A stretch of 64,000 nt of DNA from Solirubrobacter soli DSM 22325. Lineage in GTDB: Bacteria; Actinomycetota; Thermoleophilia; Solirubrobacterales; Solirubrobacteraceae. The first letter of the stretch is position 1; the number at the start of each line of letters is the position of its first letter. Made by a program: the position numbers and the translations under genes. Below the pieces are notes generated by a model that was given only the letters and a program-made list of their open reading frames with translations, was not told where the DNA came from and searched no databases. Below, piece after piece: positions 62,448 through 64,000 of the stretch. The stretch is taken from contig NZ_AUIK01000016.1 of the NCBI RefSeq assembly GCF_000423665.1, positions 124,001 through 188,000 on the forward strand. The letters are read 5' to 3'.

Positions 62448-62595
62448 TCAGCGACCTTTCCGAGTGCTGGTCGCCGGTGGCGGCCGGGCCTCGTCAGGGG
62501 ATGGCTCTTCGATCGCTGGAAGAAACGAAGTGGCCTTGTTCCATGGTGCTACCCACCAGCGGCGAACAGGAAGCAGCCGGGGCCGCTGTGGTTCG

Positions 62596-63447
62596 TTACC
62601 GAACGGCCGGGAGGTCGGCGGTCGTCCCCGGAAGCTCCCGCAGGAACGCGAGCGAACGCTCGGCCTGCTCGATCGTGCCGCACTCGACGCTGAGGACGAG
62701 GTCGCGTCCCGCCAGGATCGAGAGCACGCGCTCCCAGTCCACGACCCCGTCGCCACACGCGCACCCGACCGGCGTGCCCGTCACCATGCCGCGCTCGCGC
62801 TCGGCGTGTTCGATCGAGATGTCCTTGGCGTGCACGTGGCGGACGAGGTCCGTCACCGACTCCAGCGCCTCGTACGGGTCCTCAATGCCGGCCAGGAACG
62901 AGTTCCCGGTATCCCAGTTGATGCCGATCCGCGGCGACGGCACGAGCTCGACGATCCGCCGCAGGCCCGCAGCGGTCTTGGTGTAGACGCCGTGCGGTTC
63001 GATGCAGATGTCGACGCCGTGCCGGCGTGCCACCTGGTCGGCGCGGGTGAGCGTGTAGCGCATGATCTCGTGGGCGAAGCCGTCGTCGCCGTCGAGCCAC
63101 GCCGGCCGCAGCATCTCGTCGGTGTTGACCCAGCGCGCGCCGAGCGCGTCGGCGAGCACGATCGCGCGGGTCAGACGCGGGATCGCCGCCTCGGGCTTCA
63201 TCAGCGGGCTGTGCCCGGACAGCGACAGCACCGCCACCCCGTGACGCTCGCAGATGTCGCGCATCAGCAGCGGGTCCTCCTCCAGGGAGAACGAGTGGAA
63301 GTACCCGACCTCCGACAGCAGCTCCCACCCGGTGTGGACCATCGGCTCCACATAGCGGTACCCGAGCCCCGCGGCGATCTCGACGCCCTGCTCGAAGCTC
63401 TTGTCGGCCGAGCGGCAGAACTCCATGTTGAGTGCGATCGTGAACAT
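62596..63447 (-). CDS. Sugar phosphate isomerase/epimerase-like TIM-barrel protein
   Basis: A 283-residue AP endonuclease-family-2 TIM barrel. The metal ligands are placed in the classical order: GVDICIEPHGVYTKTAAGLR (Glu), RIGINWDTGNSFLAGIEDPY (Asp), RHVHAKDISIEHAERERGMV (His), and VLSVECGTIEQAERSLAFLR (Glu). The family isomerises or epimerises sugars or polyols. The ATG at 63447 begins MFTIALNMEFCRSADKSFEQ. It is divergent from an AraC-type regulator 66 bp away, which likely controls it. The exact sugar is unknown. Confidence 0.88.
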   Translation of the reverse strand: MFTIALNMEFCRSADKSFEQGVEIAAGLGYRYVEPMVHTGWELLSEVGYFHSFSLEEDPLLMRDICERHGVAVLSLSGHSPLMKPEAAIPRLTRAIVLADALGARWVNTDEMLRPAWLDGDDGFAHEIMRYTLTRADQVARRHGVDICIEPHGVYTKTAAGLRRIVELVPSPRIGINWDTGNSFLAGIEDPYEALESVTDLVRHVHAKDISIEHAERERGMVTGTPVGCACGDGVVDWERVLSILAGRDLVLSVECGTIEQAERSLAFLRELPGTTADLPAVR

Positions 63448-63513
63448 GGCCCGCGACGCTAGGCGAGCATCCGCCACTTGTCGTCCGCGACCGCCCGCTG
63501 GTAGATATCGCAC

Positions 63514-64000
63514 ATGCGGCCGGCGACCTACACAGCCGCCCACGACGCCTACGCGGCCGACACCTGCGTGCCGCTGGAACGCGCCGTCGAGTGCGGCGAG
63601 TTGCAGATGTCCGCGCTCGCGCGCGGCACCTATCCCGGCACGCGCCTGCGGGCGCTGCCCGGGGTGCGCACGGTCGGGTTCTGGGACGCCGCGCGGCCAC
63701 AGAGCTGGGGCCTGGACTGGCATCGCAACGAGGGGATCGAGCTGACCTGGCTCGAGTCCGGGACGCTCGCGTTCGCCACCGACACGCTCACGACGACGCT
63801 CAAACCCGGCGACCTCACGATCACCCGCCCGTGGCAGCGCCACCGGGTCGGCGCGCCCGATGTCACACCGGGGCGCCTGCACTGGCTGATCCTCGACGTG
63901 GGTGTCCGGCGTCCCGACCAGGCGTGGCGGTGGCCGGCGTGGCTCAAGCCCACCGCGGGCGAGCTCACCCGCCTGACCGAGCTCCTGCGCCACAACGAGC
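63514..64000 (+). CDS. AraC-family regulator, N-terminal part (truncated by window end)
   Basis: An open frame of 162 codons from ATG 63514 to the window edge. The visible part is the cupin-like AraC ligand domain: residues with SWGLDWHRNEGIELTWLESG, LAFATDTLTTTLKPGDLTIT and RPWQRHRVGAPDVTPGRLHW are the AraC-binding beta-barrel. The C-terminal HTH pair must lie beyond the window. TAGATA is 6 nt before the ATG, which fits a leaderless transcript. It is divergent from the sugar isomerase gene, a common layout for sugar-responsive control. Confidence 0.78.
   Translation, partial: MRPATYTAAHDAYAADTCVPLERAVECGELQMSALARGTYPGTRLRALPGVRTVGFWDAARPQSWGLDWHRNEGIELTWLESGTLAFATDTLTTTLKPGDLTITRPWQRHRVGAPDVTPGRLHWLILDVGVRRPDQAWRWPAWLKPTAGELTRLTELLRHNE

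Noticed and set aside
61123..63462. 779-residue forward frame
   Set aside because: Runs antisense to the BrkB, small membrane and isomerase genes with low-complexity composition.

Overview
The window is about 70% G+C and almost completely coding. Genes are packed head-to-tail, often with ATGA, GTGA or TTGA start/stop overlaps, and many tail-to-tail neighbours overlap. Gene content points to a high-GC Gram-positive soil actinobacterium, probably class Thermoleophilia (Solirubrobacter/Conexibacter-like): DivIVA, MMPL transporter, MmyB-type XRE regulators, HisKA_3 kinases, LVIVD-repeat proteins and many secreted beta-propellers. The lineage is inferred from gene repertoire and style only; no rRNA or tRNA gene was recognised.

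Layout. 1-5.3 kb: 5' end of an MMPL transporter, DivIVA-like coiled-coil protein, acetyltransferase, zinc-finger anti-sigma protein, a fused folate enzyme PabB-PabC with a 210-bp tandem repeat, ICMT-type methyltransferase and a SnoaL protein. 5.3-15.3 kb: XRE regulator, ArsR, type II NADH dehydrogenase, DoxX, an operon of DUF4097 protein, histidine kinase and sugar-binding lipoprotein, an SDR and a large AAA-LuxR regulator. 15.4-28.4 kb: small secreted proteins, two MDR oxidoreductases, NUDIX, molybdopterin oxidoreductase, DUF559 protein, branched-chain aminotransferase, a MarR/ProC-like pair divergent from a luciferase-like oxidoreductase, and a TcdA/B-like glycosyltransferase. 28.4-33.2 kb: secreted protein, epoxide hydrolase, NUDIX, acetyltransferase and a GntR-ABC transporter operon.

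34.6-41.8 kb is the most striking locus: a tight four-gene operon nurA-herA-sbcD(mre11)-sbcC(rad50). This is the DNA double-strand-break end-processing set best known from archaea, here complete in a bacterium. It ends in a perfect 11-bp-arm palindrome at the start of an ArsR gene. 41.8-52.2 kb: VOC protein, M1 peptidase, diguanylate cyclase, phytase-like esterase, a metalloprotease-like protein, a frameshifted FG-GAP pseudogene, response regulator and kinase, methyltransferases and an alkyl-DNA repair enzyme. 52.2-64 kb: a MoxR-DUF58-VWA operon divergent from an OmpR-type two-component system, an LVIVD-repeat protein, a BNR-repeat protein, a YihY/BrkB membrane protein, and a sugar isomerase divergent from an AraC regulator cut by the window end.

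Regulation. Many starts lie 6-9 nt after a TANNNT-like hexamer with no Shine-Dalgarno, suggesting widespread leaderless transcription. Several regulator genes carry palindromes over these elements. No intergenic gap exceeds about 160 bp, and no phage, transposon, CRISPR array or integrase was seen.
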